DNA of 64,000 bases from Heterobasidion occidentale (lineage: Eukaryota > Basidiomycota > Agaricomycetes > Russulales > Bondarzewiaceae): positions 2,108,001-2,172,000 of the forward strand of contig JBCAQO010000006.1 of assembly GCA_039111635.1 (NCBI GenBank), given 5' to 3'. Positions 44,408 to 56,318 of the stretch are shown here, piece after piece. A model generated the notes under the pieces. It did no database searches, was not told the origin of the DNA, and saw only the letters and a list, made by a program, of their open reading frames with translations. The translations under genes and the position numbers were made by a program. Numbering within the stretch: the stretch's first letter is position 1; each line of letters begins with the position of its first letter.

Positions 44408-46686
44408 ATGTCGAACGAGCTCCCCGCCGTCGAACAAGCCGCGCCCGCTCTCGATAAGAAGCGCTCCCGCTCCACAGACTCCTTCCCCGACAAGGAGGGC
44501 CCGGCGCACGTACACGACTCAGAGGCACAGCCAGACAGGGACGAGGAGAGCACATCCTGGCTCTCCCGCCATCACGTCCTCATCCACCGCGTCGTCCTCA
44601 TCTCCCTCGCAGCCTTAATTCTTGGCTGGTGGGTGTCCGCGACCATCCTCACCGCGACCCGCCATCGATGGATCGTCCAGACGCTCTTCGCCTGGTTCTT
44701 CCTCGCCATCATCGCCTTCCGCTTCATCCCCAACTCCGTCGTCACCCGCCCCGTAGAGGCCGTCTGGGTCCCCGTCGTCCAAAAACCCTTCTTCACCCTG
44801 CCCCGCTCGGTCCGCCTAGCCATGGGCTGGGGTGCCCTCCTCTCCATCGTCTTCGGCTCCGCCTTTGGCTTCAAGACGACCGGTGTACGCCCGTCTTGCT
44901 CGCATTTTTTTCACTGCGTTGGAAATCCGTTGAGCCTACTTCCTCTAGAACACCAACTATGGCGATCGTGCCATCTCTGTCCTTGGGCTCTTCCTCTTCC
45001 AGCTCGGATTCTACGTGTCCTCAAAACATCGGTCCCACATCGAATGGTATGTTTTGTGCTGCTCCCCAGTCTATCGGCGGGTTTGATAATTTTATCTATC
45101 CTAGGCCAACCGTGATCGCGGGACTCTTCATGCAACAGGCCGTAGCACTCTTCGTGTTGAAGACCTCTGCCGGTTTCTCCATCTTCAAGTGGTTGGCCAC
45201 CCTCGCTTCCGACTTCCTCTCTCAGGCCTATGTCGGCGCCGCTTTCTTCTTCGATGCTGAGACCGTCGCCAAGCACTGGTTCTTCGTCAACACGGTATGT
45301 ACACTAGTCACGCGACCAAAAATCAGACTAAGGCGCCTCGGTTCCGTCAGCTTTCCGCAGTGATCTTCTTCATTGCCTTCGTGCAGATGATGTTCTACGT
45401 ATGTCCCCGTGAAGTTCTCGCGCAGATCTCGTCGCTGACTTGTTCCCAAAGCTCGGAGTAATGCAATGGATCGTGAAGAACTTGTGAGCTCCCCTCGGCA
45501 CTTTCTTTTGGGTGAGACGCTGACTCGACCGCCTCAAGTGCCTGGTTCTTCTTCAAAACGATGAACGTCTCTGGTGCAGAGGCCGTCGTCGCTGCCGCAT
45601 CGCCCTTTATCGGCCAGGGCGAGTCTGCGTGTCTCGTCAAGCCCTACGTCGATCTCATGACCGAGTCCGAGCTCCACCTCACCATGACCTCCGGGTTCTC
45701 GACCATCGCCGGATCCGTGTTCACGGCGTACGTCGCGCTCGGCGTGCCCCCGCAGAACTTGATCACGTCCTCCGTCATGAGTATCCCCGCGTCTATCTCG
45801 ATCAGCAAGGTCCGCATGCCGGAGCTCGAAGAGCCTGTCACGCGCGGCCGTGTCGTCGTCGACCGCGGTGTCGAGAAGGACGCTCCTGCCAGCGCGTTGC
45901 ACGCGTTCTCTAAGGGCTCCGTCTTCGGTCTCGTTGTCGCTGGTCAGATTTTGTGCGTTCCATCTCCCGTGCTGCTACGTTTGAGGTTATGAGAAGCTGA
46001 ATGCGCTCGTGCTGCAGGTGTAACGTGTTGACCATCCTGGCGCTCATCGCTACCATCAACGGCCTCCTCACATGGATTGGCCGTGGCTTTGGTATCCACC
46101 ATCTTACCCTCCAGCTCATCCTTGGATACATCGGATACCCTATCACTTTCCTCCTCGGTACGTTCGCCACGCATATATGCTATGTAGCCGTGCCTCTCTG
46201 ACATGTACAATCCATCCCTAGGTGTTCCCCGTCCAGAGATCCTCCGCGTCTCCCAGCTCCTCGCCACGAAGCTCGTCGAGAACGAGTTTGCCGCCTACCT
46301 CGGTACGTCTGCTTCTGCCCTCCGTGCCCCGCTCTCCTTTCATCACCGGCACTCATACGTGTCACGAACAGAGCTCCAGGCGATCCAGGCGAGCAGCAAC
46401 CCGCTAACCGACCGCGCGTTCACGATCACGTCGTACGCGCTCTGCGGCTTCGCGAACCTGTCCTCGCTCGGCATCCAGATCGGCGTGCTCACCGCGCTCG
46501 CGCCGACACGCAGCAAGATCATCGCGCGCAGCGCCATGTCCGCCATGATCTGCGGCTTCATCTCCACGCTCCAGACCGCCGGCATCGCGTGAGTGCTCCC
46601 CTCGTCTCGGTTCACACTGCGGGCGCTGACTTTGTGGATCCTCTCTTTGTGCATCTTGGACTGGCAATAGTGGTATGCTGGTATGA
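44408..46686 (+). CDS. Concentrative nucleoside transporter (CNT family)
   Basis: A plasma-membrane cation-coupled nucleoside importer. The start at 44408 ([13 protein letters not shown]) leads into an acidic/Ser N-terminus, then helices [20 protein letters not shown] and [24 protein letters not shown] hallmarks follow across about ten exons: [82 protein letters not shown] (nucleoside-binding re-entrant segment), [54 protein letters not shown] and [25 protein letters not shown] final intron (about 46,589-46,670) joins to a tiny last exon, giving QTAGIAGMLV and a stop at 46,684-46,686, the usual end of fungal members. About 600 residues, intact. Confidence 0.88.
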
Positions 46687-47239
46687 TTGATCTGCTTGCG
46701 CGGCGTCGTCCCTGCTCGGATCTGTGTTTCCCTTGGCGTTTCTCTTCTCTTCTCGGGTAGATTATGGCTATTTGTGCGCTAGGGGGTGTGTACTAGCTTA
46801 TTGTTGTAGGCGCGCGCGCGCGCGCGCCGGCGTGTCCCGTCGGATGTTTTGTAGGGATGTGGTGCGGGGAGGGGCGGTGTGGTGGTGTTGCAGTACGGTA
46901 CTTACGTGGCAAGGGTTGCTACTAATGCCTCGGGCTGTGCTTTGGTGTAGGATAAGTGGCCTCGACGCGGGTTTATGGTTGACCTCTTTTCTCCTTGTTG
47001 GCGTGTGATTAGTCGGTCGACCGACCGACGCGGCGTGTCATGGCGGCACCTTTTGAATTCGGAGTGAGGTAGGGGAGGCAAAAAAAATCTGGTTGCAGAT
47101 ATCTGGCGTCGAAGCAGGTTTATTCGCGGCTTGCTGTTGACTCGCCGAATTGGATTGAAGGAGCTTCGAGCCCAGTACACAGAGTCCTTTATCGACAGAC
47201 AGAGCCGGTTAAATTTGCACTCGACGTCAACAGGTCGAT
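46687..47239. other. Intergenic region with CG microsatellite
   Basis: About 550 bases, 3' flank of the nucleoside transporter, with alternating CG (46,811-46,827) and GTCGGTCGACCGACCGACG near 47,012. No gene supported. Confidence 0.4.
46811..46827. repeat. (CG)n microsatellite
   Basis: An uninterrupted alternating CG run of 17 bases about 125 bases past the transporter stop codon. Such runs can form left-handed DNA and are length-variable. CpG-rich repeats are uncommon in methylated fungal intergenic DNA. Confidence 0.9.
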
Positions 47240-48185
47240 GTCCTGCAGCTCCTGCAGCACATCTACGAAGTTCTCGATGCTCAGGTTTGCCTTCCTCCAT
47301 CGTATCCTGCAAAGGCCTCTCCGTCGCTTGGTCTTACCGTCTTTTCTTCCCTGTCCCTTGATTTCCAGCACTCGCCTCAGCGCCCACATATCCTCTGCTT
47401 GGAGGCTTACGATGGCCAGTCGTTCAATACCGTCTGAATCAATGACGTCGACGACGGCGAAGCGTTTGACTATGACGAGAAGCCGCAGTGCGCACACGCT
47501 CACGCCCGAGCAAGGCCACAGCTAGTCTCCGTGGCTGACCTTACACAGAAGACAGTCGTTCTGTGTATAAGGCCACAGCTACTACCCGCTCACTCTGGGA
47601 CAGCAGCTCAAGGACGGCCAGCTCGAGGTCGTGAGGAAGCTCGGCTGGGCTGAGTATTCCAGCGTCTGGCTCGCCCGCACGCTAAGTACCTAAAGTTCTA
47701 GGTGCTGCCCGCGCCGGTTCTAGAAACACATACCCCGTCGAGTACGTCGCTGTCAGGGTCCGGCGTCGTGCGAGGACTCCTCGGCGAGGTCGACGCCCTC
47801 TACGTGATCAAAAAGGTGAACCCGCGTCACTCGGGCTACAAGCACTGCAGGATCATCTACGACACCTTCATCTATGCATCGTGACCGATGTTCTTGGGCC
47901 GTACCTCACCGGCCTAGCGGCGTTCTTTCCCCCTTGCCCTCATGCAACGAATCATTAAGCAGACGCTTCTTGCTCTTGACTGCGACTGTGCCTTACGCTT
48001 CTCCGTCGGGTCGAAGGCAAGCTCCTCCGCTTGGACACGTTCGCTCCTTGCACGATAGAGGCATTTCTCCGCAATTACAAAGTCCTAGGAGAAAATGACA
48101 TCCCGGCTGCGGCTGCGTTCATACGGAGATGCTTGACGCTTGATCCTTGGAGCTGTTGAGTGACGCGTGGTTCAAGGATGCGTGA
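47240..48185 (+). pseudogene. SRPK-like protein kinase, decayed copy 2
   Basis: A paralogue, in opposite orientation, of the kinase at 17.7-19.3 kb. It preserves NDVDDGEAFDYDEKPQ, then LTLGQQLKDGQLEVVRKLGWAEYSSVWLAR (intact glycine loop), YPVEYVAV, then GVVRGLLGEVDALYVIKKVNPRHSGYKHC. Lesions relative to copy 1: a 57-bp insertion with 13-bp flanking repeats (47,512-47,581); a 20-bp deletion near 47,758; a deletion of about 25 bp near 47,875; loss of everything from the catalytic loop to the C-terminal lobe, with sequence resuming at YKVLGEND..AAFIRRCLTLDP; and a 16-bp deletion near 48,145. Both 5' and 3' flanks and parts of an intron are shared with copy 1, so this was duplicated as DNA rather than by retroposition. 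No functional kinase could be made. Confidence 0.85.
47512..47581 (+). mobile_element. Hairpin-bearing insertion with 13-bp flanking direct repeats
   Basis: Inside kinase copy 2 the sequence AAGGCCACAGCTA occurs twice (47,512-47,524 and 47,569-47,581), bracketing 44 bases absent from kinase copy 1. The insert contains TTACACAGAA (47,541-47,550) and its near-perfect inverse TTCTGTGTAT (47,559-47,568), separated by 8 bases. The inserted unit is too short to code for anything. It could be the trace of a small non-autonomous element or a templated repair event; 13 bp is an unusual target-site duplication length. Confidence 0.5.
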
Positions 48186-49561
48186 GCCCTATATCTTGAA
48201 TTGATTGTATATCATGCGCGGTGCATGGGCGTCACCTGGTGATCCATGCGAGGTCCGTATGAATCACTCCTGCATGCAGATCGTCACTTACCTGTCTCAT
48301 GACAGTGTGCATTAGACGTGCTGCCGCGTACATAGCCTAGAGGTATGGTCGTAATGTGTTAAACGTAGCTAACCCCGCCCAGGGCAGAAGTCCGAGGCTT
48401 GTACACCACACTGCCTTTTCCTGCGAACGAGAACCACTCAGACGATCACCGGATCCTTGCCTCTGTGAAGGATGCGTAGCTTCAGCGGTGAGTGATGCGA
48501 TAGCCGTTCGCAAAGTTTAAGTCCAATGCCTCACGTTGAGAGTTTCTGGTGAGGAAACCATTCGAAGGATAGCCCCGCCGCCTCCACATCTCTTCGCTTT
48601 CAGTATAGAGCGGCATGTATTCCATCATCTGTTCATGGTACGGTGCTTGTAGTCGTATGCACGCCCATCTTCCATGGGTCTCTGCTTGGGATATCACTGT
48701 AGCTCTGCTTTTGAACATCACTCATGACATAGAAATGAATGCGTGCTTGTGCAGCTCAGTAATGGGGCCGTGAAAGTTGCACACTCTACAACGCGTCATG
48801 TTCAACGTCTGCTCACGGTCATATCCGAGACAGGACGTTCACCCACAGACACTTCTCTCCGCCATCGATACCTTGATCTTTACCAGCAGACTTTCTTTCC
48901 ACCACAATTGTCCCCTCTTTCTTCTCAAAGAACACACTATCGCCTCACGCTCTCCTTATCGTCTATTCTGTACGGTGCGTTCACCCACATACCCGGAGCT
49001 AATATGTCCGCCAAACCGTCCATGGACGGCAAAGACTTCCTTCTCGGCCGTTGGCATGGACTCCTTCTCTGAAGCTAAGAGTACAGTTTGTCTTTGATGG
49101 CAAAGTGCCCGTGCTCGATGTTGCAGTCGTCAGAAATTTCATGACCAACCCTAGTCAGGCTATTCACAAACTCAATCACAACGATACGATCAGATGCAAG
49201 ACAGCGCAGACTGGATTTTTCTAAATACACATAGTCAAATGACACACCCATCCACGATGGGATAAACACGAGTGAAGATGGATGAGATCGTACTAGTACA
49301 AGCCGTGTTGTGGTAATAACCGAGACTAACGACGCGAGCCAAGGACGAAAACGACGAGTGCTGATAGAAACGACAGGACTGGGAAAGGATTTCGTGTGGA
49401 TGAGGGTCATACAAGAAAAGCAATGGAAAATAACGCAGGAGAAAGAACAGACAGGGCCGCATTCAGAGGAAGGGGAGGAGCGGAAGGGGATCGCGGCACT
49501 GGAATGGAGATTAGAACAGCGATAGACGAACGTGCTGAAAATACGAACGTAGAAAGAAAAT
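48186..49561. other. Intergenic region, 1.4 kb
   Basis: The first 90 bases are the shared 3' flank of the kinase copies. Near 49,002 a short frame reads MSAKPSMDGKDFLLGRWHG and stops after 22 codons; it may be the start of a lost gene. A 180-codon minus-strand frame at 49,075-49,617 is Ser/Cys-rich without domain features and overlaps the RNA-binding protein's 3' end. I do not call a gene. Confidence 0.35.
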
Positions 49562-50514
49562 TTAATAGCCAGGGCCTCCGTAACCGCCCCTGCCAAAGCC
49601 GCCCTGCTGGTAGTCATTTTGTTGACCGTAGCCGCTCTGAGGGGGGTACGAGCCTTGCTGGTATTGCTGGCCGTATCCTGATGTAATTTAAATCAATATA
49701 TGCAGTGGAAGAGTTTGTAACAAACCTCTACCAACCCTGCTGGCCGCCACCGCCGTAGCCACCCTGGTTGTAACCCCCCTGACCTCCACCAGCGCTGTAA
49801 CCACGGCCTCCACCTAAAGACAATCAGTGACTGGTGTAGAATAGATCAACAAATTCATACCGTAGCCTCCACCGGCACCTCCGCCACCGTAGCCTCCACC
49901 GGAAGCACCTCCTCCGTAGCCTGGAGATATGTCAGAACAAAATGCAGATAAAAAAACTGATGGTTCTAACCACCGCCTCCTCCACCGCCACCACTGCCCT
50001 TGGCATTGGCGAGGTTCACCCGGATCCTCCTGCCATCGAGCTCCTGCTCGTTGAGGTTGTTGATGGCGGCATCAGCCTCCTCGCTGGTGCTGAAAGTGAC
50101 AAAGCCAAATCCGCGCGAGCGACCAGTCTCACGATCCCGCATCACAATGGACTACGACACAGAATAAGCGTGTCAGCGGGCAAGCTCATGCGAGACTCGA
50201 TGCAATCATCCTCATGAGGACCATCAAGGTAGCAAGGCAGAACAGCGCACATCGAGGATTTGGCCGAACTCGGAGAAAGCCTGAAAGCAACAACAACAAC
50301 GCGCAACGGAATCAGGATAAGAGAACAAGACACCAAAGCATCAAACTGACTTGGCGCAACGTATCATCGGTCGTATTCCAACTCAAATTGCTATCAATAG
50401 TGTACAAGGGTTACTATCAGTCTCGCACTTCCCCAACCCCGTCGAGGAGGAGAAGCGCGCATGAGCAAGAACACAAACACACAAGACTGACCCAACGTAA
50501 ACCTTTGCAGACAT
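49562..50514 (-). CDS. Glycine-rich RNA-binding protein with one RRM
   Basis: A small RNA-binding protein of the GRP/CIRP type, involved in RNA chaperoning and stress responses in relatives. Start at 50514; seven or more short exons. The RRM reads [18 protein letters not shown] (RNP2), [30 protein letters not shown] (RNP1), [29 protein letters not shown], then a Gly/Tyr/Gln tail ([61 protein letters not shown]) to the stop at 49,562. The first exon is only 23 bases (50,492-50,514), splitting the first Gly codon of RNP2. The Gly/Tyr/Gln tail is of the prion-like, phase-separating kind. Intact. Confidence 0.9.
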
Positions 50515-51078
50515 GACTGGAGAGGATTAATACAATAGGAACCAGGATCCTGTACACGAGAACGAAACCGAGACCGAAAAACTCAGAAGGGACGGGCCGA
50601 TTGTGGGGGTACCTGGAGCGGACCTTGGGACAAAAGCGACGCGACGCTCGAAACTTTATACCCCAAGAGAATTTTCAAGGTCAGATTCAAATCCAGTCGA
50701 TCTAAATTCAGCGATTCGTTCTAGAATCTAGAACAGGTCACAGGTTTTAGGGGCTGTCCTCGTTCGGTACGTGACACAAGATAACACATGGGCGCTGGAG
50801 CATGTAGATGAGTGTGAGAAATGAAGACTGACAGCGGAAAAAGACACAAATGGAGAGCCAGACTATACAAATGCACCTACCAAAGCTATATGCACGAAGG
50901 AAGAAGACAATGTAAGGTCATTACTAGTATAACAGAGAGAGTTCATAAGAGAGAATCATGGGAAAGGTCGTGACTAAGTCGTAAGCGGGAATTGAGAGAC
51001 AGGCAGGGAGTAGTGTGGGATGGGATGTGAAAATAGAGAAGCCAGGAAAAGAAACGCCGGAGCGCCGTCAGGTTCACA
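50515..51078. promoter_or_regulatory. Promoter of the RRM gene / 3' flank of the ABC gene
   Basis: About 560 bases. A TTTATA tract (50,650-50,660, ACTTTATACCCC on the plus strand) lies about 140 bases upstream of the RRM start codon. No gene seen. Confidence 0.35.
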
Positions 51079-54000
51079 TTAAGCTCTTCCTCTTCTTCTT
51101 ATCCTTCTTATCCTTTTTCTTGTTCTTGTCGTTCTCGCTCTGGATGCTCGGTGCCGGACTATCTGTGGTTTCCCTGCTTCGCCCTTAGGTGCGCTCTTTC
51201 CTGCGTCGCCTTTCGAAGCGCTATCATCGTGCGTGTTCGAGCGGTTAAACGACGCATCTCGAATGAACCCTGGGATTGGAATGGAAGATGCTGATCCCTG
51301 GCGTCTAGTCGTAATCGAAATGCGGCGCGCGAGCCGCTGGAAGTTCTGCGAGGAAATCCGTTTCCGTTTGGGCTCCGATTCAGGGTCAGGTGTGCCGCTT
51401 CGAGGGGGAGTGCTGATTCCCTGAACGAATGTGACGCCTGGGCTTTGAATGGGCGTGTCACCGATGACTGAAGAGCGACGCGTGTCATCGTTGGAGATCG
51501 GGAAGGCGATAGGGCTGGAAACAGGAATGGGCTCGGAATCCTCGGCATCTGACGTAGGGAAAGCAATGGGTGCATCGACATGCTCTGTCACGGCTGGTCC
51601 CTCGACAATTGGCGTGTCTTCGATAATAGCGATTTCTGTCGGCTGAGCATCCACTTGGACAACATCCGAAATCTCTGCGGTCGCTTCCTCAGTCACGTCG
51701 CCAATTGCCGTGCTGTCTTCCGCCCTGGCCACGGAACCATCATTCTCAATTGAGTAACCTGACACCACATCTTTACGAAGAATAGGTTCTGGATCCTCCG
51801 AGGCAGAGATTTGATCAGCCCACATGGAAGCGAATATCCCGTTTTGCTCCAGAAGTTCCTTGTGGCTTCCCTGTTCGACGATCTGGCCATCTTTGAGGAC
51901 GAGGATCCTGTACGGAATGAGAACAGCACAAAGATAGGAGATAAAGTGATCTTACAAGTCAGCAGAAGCGATGGTCTAGACATTGGATACGTAAGTGTGA
52001 CTGTTTTGGACCCAAGAACTGAGATACTTACAGAGAGCCGGTGAGCGATGGATAGCGAAGAGCGTCCTTGAACCAAGTTCTGCAGTGCCTTCTGAATATC
52101 TCTCTCTGTGGAGGTATCAAGTGCGCTAGTGACAGTGGATCCAATCAATGCGGGACAAAGACTTGACAGTCATGAGAACACACCTGGTGGCTTCATCAAG
52201 CAATAAGATGGGTGGATTCTTCAAGAGTGTGCGAGCGATGGCAACACGCTGTTTCTCTCCACCGCTGAGCCTGATGCCACGTTCACCGACCTTCGTCTCG
52301 TATCCGTCTGGGAAACTCAAGATCCTGTCGTGCATTTGTGCAGCTTTGGCAGCTTCCTCGAGCTCCTCCTGGGATGCACCAAACTTGCCATATCTGCATC
52401 GTGCGTTGAGACATACATACCAGTCAAAACATGCGGGGAAGACATACCCAATATTGTATGCGATGGTTGCGTTGAAAAGCACTGAGTCCTGTGGAACAAC
52501 TCCAATCGCCTTCCTCAAGCTCGCTTGAGTGATGTCACGGATATCCTGCCCATCAATCGCAATGCGTCCTTCACCCTCCTGCAGATCATAGAAGCGGTAG
52601 AGCAATCTCAAAATAGTCGACTTCCCAGACCCTGACTCGCCAACGAGAGCAACAGAGCTGCCCTTCGGCACCTTGAACGACACCCCTTTCAAAGCGGTCG
52701 TGCGGCCATCGTAGGAGAAGCTGACATTGTCTAGAGATGAAGATGAGCGAGCGAGAATGAAAAGCTACAATAGGCTAACATACCAAACTCGATCTCGCCA
52801 TCACCAACCAGGAGATCGGGCGCGTTTGGCTTGTCGTTGATTTCAGTAGGCTCATTCAGGAGTTTCAAGAGCTTTTCGGTGTCAACCAAAGACTGATTGA
52901 TGGAGCGGTAGATATATCCTAGGCTGTTCAGCGGGCCGTATAACTGTGAGATGAGAAGGTAAGACATTGGTTGCCAGTTTTAATCGCAAATCTTACCTGT
53001 GCGAGGTAAGTGATGAAGAACACGAAATCGCTAGCTTCCAAGGTTCCAACGATCACACGTTGAGCGACAATGAGGGTTCCAACAAGCAATCCAACAGTCT
53101 GCCGATGAGAAACGGATGTCAGAGATGAATTGAGAATAACGAGAAGAATTGCTGACGATGATGAAATTTTGGACGAGGTTGAGCAAGTTTAAGGAGACTA
53201 TGAAAAACATTAGAGATGAGCCTCCAGGTAGTCTCAATGGACTACATACGCATGACACGATACTCCAGCGCCTGATATTGAAGGAGAGCATCTCTGTAGC
53301 GCTCCCCTTCGTGTTCCTCGCCATTGAAGTACTTTACAGTTTCATAGTTCAACAAACAATCAGTATGAATTCCCCGAGTGATCTGTTCCAAAAACGAATG
53401 AGAGGATGCTATCGGGCAAGCGACAAACTAAACGTACGATGTCGCGATCATTCATCTGCCTCCGCAGCTGAGTGCGCCATCTGGTGAGCCCCACACTAGC
53501 TGCGACTAAAGATACAGTATGAGCACATATTCTGTCAATGCCAATAGCCCGCGTGACTCACTGTAAGTAAACATCACGAAAAAAATTACAATGGACACTG
53601 TCCAATCCAATCTGATCGTGAAAACAACAAGAGCGACGATGATATCGACGAGAGTTGGAATCACACTGAATAGAATAAGCTGTTCGTTGATGGTCGATCA
53701 GCCATCATGATCCGGGAGGGAATTAACGAAACGCGCGCACCTCCAACGTGTGGTTGATGGCAGCCCCACGATCCAAGATACGGAGGACCTCACCAGTCTT
53801 GCGCCGAGTGTGGAACGCGAAAGACAAGTTGAGTAGGTGATTGAATGACAACTGAGACATTTCTGGAAACATCGCGCGTACAAGTGAGTCCAAGGCAACA
53901 TGGACGTATTGAGAGACATACCGCGATCAGAATACTGCATCACAGGAGCCCAGAGAGCCTAGTGAAGCATCGATTAGGATGAGCTGTTAGATCGACACAT

Positions 54001-55000
54001 AATGGGACGCACGTCGCGCAACGCGGCCAATCCACCACTGCTCTGCAAGAAACGAAGCCCAACGTATGCAAAGACCCATGGCCATGGCGAACGCCCACTA
54101 TCCTTCTCAAAGATCGAAACAAGCTTGGCGAGAACGACAGGAACCGCAAAGTTGATGACGCGCCCGATAACAAGGGTGAAGATACACAGAAGCTGTAAAC
54201 AACTTCAACGGTTTGGTAATGCACATGCACTCGCAACTGTACGTACAGCAATCACTTGCAACCCACGACTCTTCGAGGGCCACAAGTAGGGCGTGATGCG
54301 ACGCAAGCGGGTCCAAAGCTCACCCCACGAGGGATCGAGGTTGATTTCTTTCTCCTTGGTGCTGGGCTGATATCAAAAAGCAATGAGCAACTGTCCCAAA
54401 CTGTATATTTGCTGCCTACCTTCAACGGCAGGATACGAGACGCAGGGTCAGGTGTATGCGCGCGTGTAGTAGGGCCCGAGGCCGTGAGGTTAGTAGAACC
54501 CGTGCTGCGGAAAGTCCCGTACTTGCTGCCGTCGACAGGAGACGCATTCAGGCCTGTCGAAAGGGATGCCCCAGCTTCTGGAGGCAAAAGAAGAGATGTC
54601 GACGTCGGCTCGGGTTCTGCCCATCGACCGAAACTGCGGAGTAGGTAACGCGAGGGCTGATCAAGGCGAAGAATAGTGGCACGAGGAGCAACACGCGGAA
54701 GGCCGGGAAGACAAGGTGCAAGAGAGTAAACAAGAAGAGCAAAGTTTTGGCTACAAGGGAAACGTGAGCTGGGTTCAAGACGGCAATCGGCAGGTAGATA
54801 TAACTCACAAACATCAGGAATAGACGCTCCATAGAGGACAACCTGCGCGATGTCCAAGATCAAGGACAACGCTATCGCAGCCTTCAACCTCTTCAGAGAC
54901 CAGACATGACGCCCTTGACGTCTTTCCAGGCACCCAATGCGGCGAGGCCGGCGAATGCAACTAGGCCGAGGACCGCGTTGACCTCGATGCCAGAGTTGGA
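51079..55000 (-). CDS. Half-size ABC transporter, HMT1/ATM1 type, 5' end cut by assembly gap
   Basis: An ABC half-transporter of the vacuolar/mitochondrial B-subfamily (heavy-metal tolerance HMT1-like). Membrane helices are visible near the gap ([69 protein letters not shown]). The core TMD follows in many short exons, ending [36 protein letters not shown]. The ATPase has [13 protein letters not shown] (Walker A), [11 protein letters not shown] (Q-loop), [16 protein letters not shown] (signature), [12 protein letters not shown] (Walker B) and IAHRLS (H-loop). A long acidic tail ends in a Lys-rich run ([17 protein letters not shown]) if one base is added at 51,169-51,171; otherwise it ends in an Arg-rich frame. 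A second frame break near 54,900 lies close to the gap. The N-terminus is missing. Substrate unknown. Confidence 0.75.
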
Positions 55001-55100
55001 NNNNNNNNNNNNNNNNNNNNNNNNNNNNNNNNNNNNNNNNNNNNNNNNNNNNNNNNNNNNNNNNNNNNNNNNNNNNNNNNNNNNNNNNNNNNNNNNNNNN
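55001..55100. other. Assembly gap, 100 N
   Basis: A run of exactly 100 N, a conventional scaffold-gap placeholder rather than a measured distance. It interrupts the 5' part of the ABC transporter and marks the join to the duplicated block. Confidence 1.
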
Positions 55101-55602
55101 AAACAAGTTGGTCTCTAGTGGCCGTGCGTCAAGTTGTTGGTGGCGAGTCAACTCCCCAGCCTGCCACCTACAGTTGCCAGGGTTGAAGGCAGTGTCACGG
55201 GCTACATCAGTATACGCTTGATATTGTCTCACGCTCTGTAAACCGAGTTTGATTCGGAGTATCAAGAGTCTAGGTCTGTGACAAAAGTCACATGAAGCAT
55301 GTAACACCATCGAAGAAAACCGCGGATTTGTACTGCCAAATTAGGCATCATGACCCTGAGCACCTCGGAGGAAAAGCGCATCTATCTTGCATCTGCCAAT
55401 CGGAATCCGAGCATTCATGCCGAAGCGGACTTTTGGATTTGATTTAATTTCGTGAGAATCTTCAAATACGTCCAAACAATGTTTTCTATAAGATCAAGTG
55501 TCATTGGCCTTCGAAGGTCCTTCAATCCTGCCAGAGCCCCCCTCTGAGCCCCCCTCAGCCACAGCCAGCCCCCTCCCCTGCATATTATCTTGTTCATATA
55601 CA

Positions 55603-56318
55603 ATGGCTATTAAAAGAAAGTTCGACTCTGACTCTGTTGAAGTTGGCCGTCAAGTAGGTTCACTTTCAGGCTAGGCGCGACGCGCTCCAGCTCACGGATT
55701 TCCCATATTAGGCCAAGCAAATCAGATGCATCCCATTCCCTGCATACGAGCCAGATTTCGACGTCGAAATGTCAGACGCGTCGAGTTCAGATAACGAGCT
55801 CATGCCTGCTCAGCAATACCATAGCCGGCACGACTCCGCGGCCAGCACGAACTCTGACGCGTCTTCAACTCATCCTAGTATGCCGTCTTCCCTATCCCGA
55901 CACTCACGGTCGGTTTACAGTTATATCCCACCCCTAATAGGTCGCTACCCGTCATTCAATATCTATCCTACTCCTTTCTTTGGTGGCCCTGGTGGTACTG
56001 TTGATACTGATTCTCACAATTATTCGAGGTACGCAACTCCCCCGCCGCAGGCACCCGCAAAGCCCGTCGGCCTCTTTGAGCCCAGAAACTCTTTCGCACA
56101 TCACGGGTAAGCGAACTTTCTCCCATGGTCGTGACGACAGCATATACACTATATTCTTCAAGAGCTGTGCTGACCGACTCCGTTCTGCCCCTTTCGCAAT
56201 GTTGCCTATGATCAGAAATTGCACTCAGATTCCAAACTTCGTATTGCTTGCTCGGCCGGTTCTCATGGCCAGAGGACCATGTGGAGTCACTGCGAAGAAT
56301 GCGGCGCCATCGAAATGA
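55603..56318 (+). CDS. Orphan protein with C-terminal Cys/His motif (copy 2, frameshifted)
   Basis: Matches the gene at 35,611 through FAHHG without change. In the last exon an A-run is one base short (AAA at 56,234-56,236 against AAAA at 36,241-36,244), so the frame moves to PNFVLLARPVLMARG and stops at 56,316-56,318, losing the Cys/His motif. A second difference (CCCC at 56,323 against CCC) would restore the frame too late. Both changes are in homopolymers, so sequence error is as likely as a null allele. Confidence 0.55.

Noticed and set aside
49075..49617. 180-codon minus-strand open frame
   Set aside because: Ser/Cys/Phe-rich without motif, overlaps the 3' end of the RRM gene in another frame, and no splice or promoter support.
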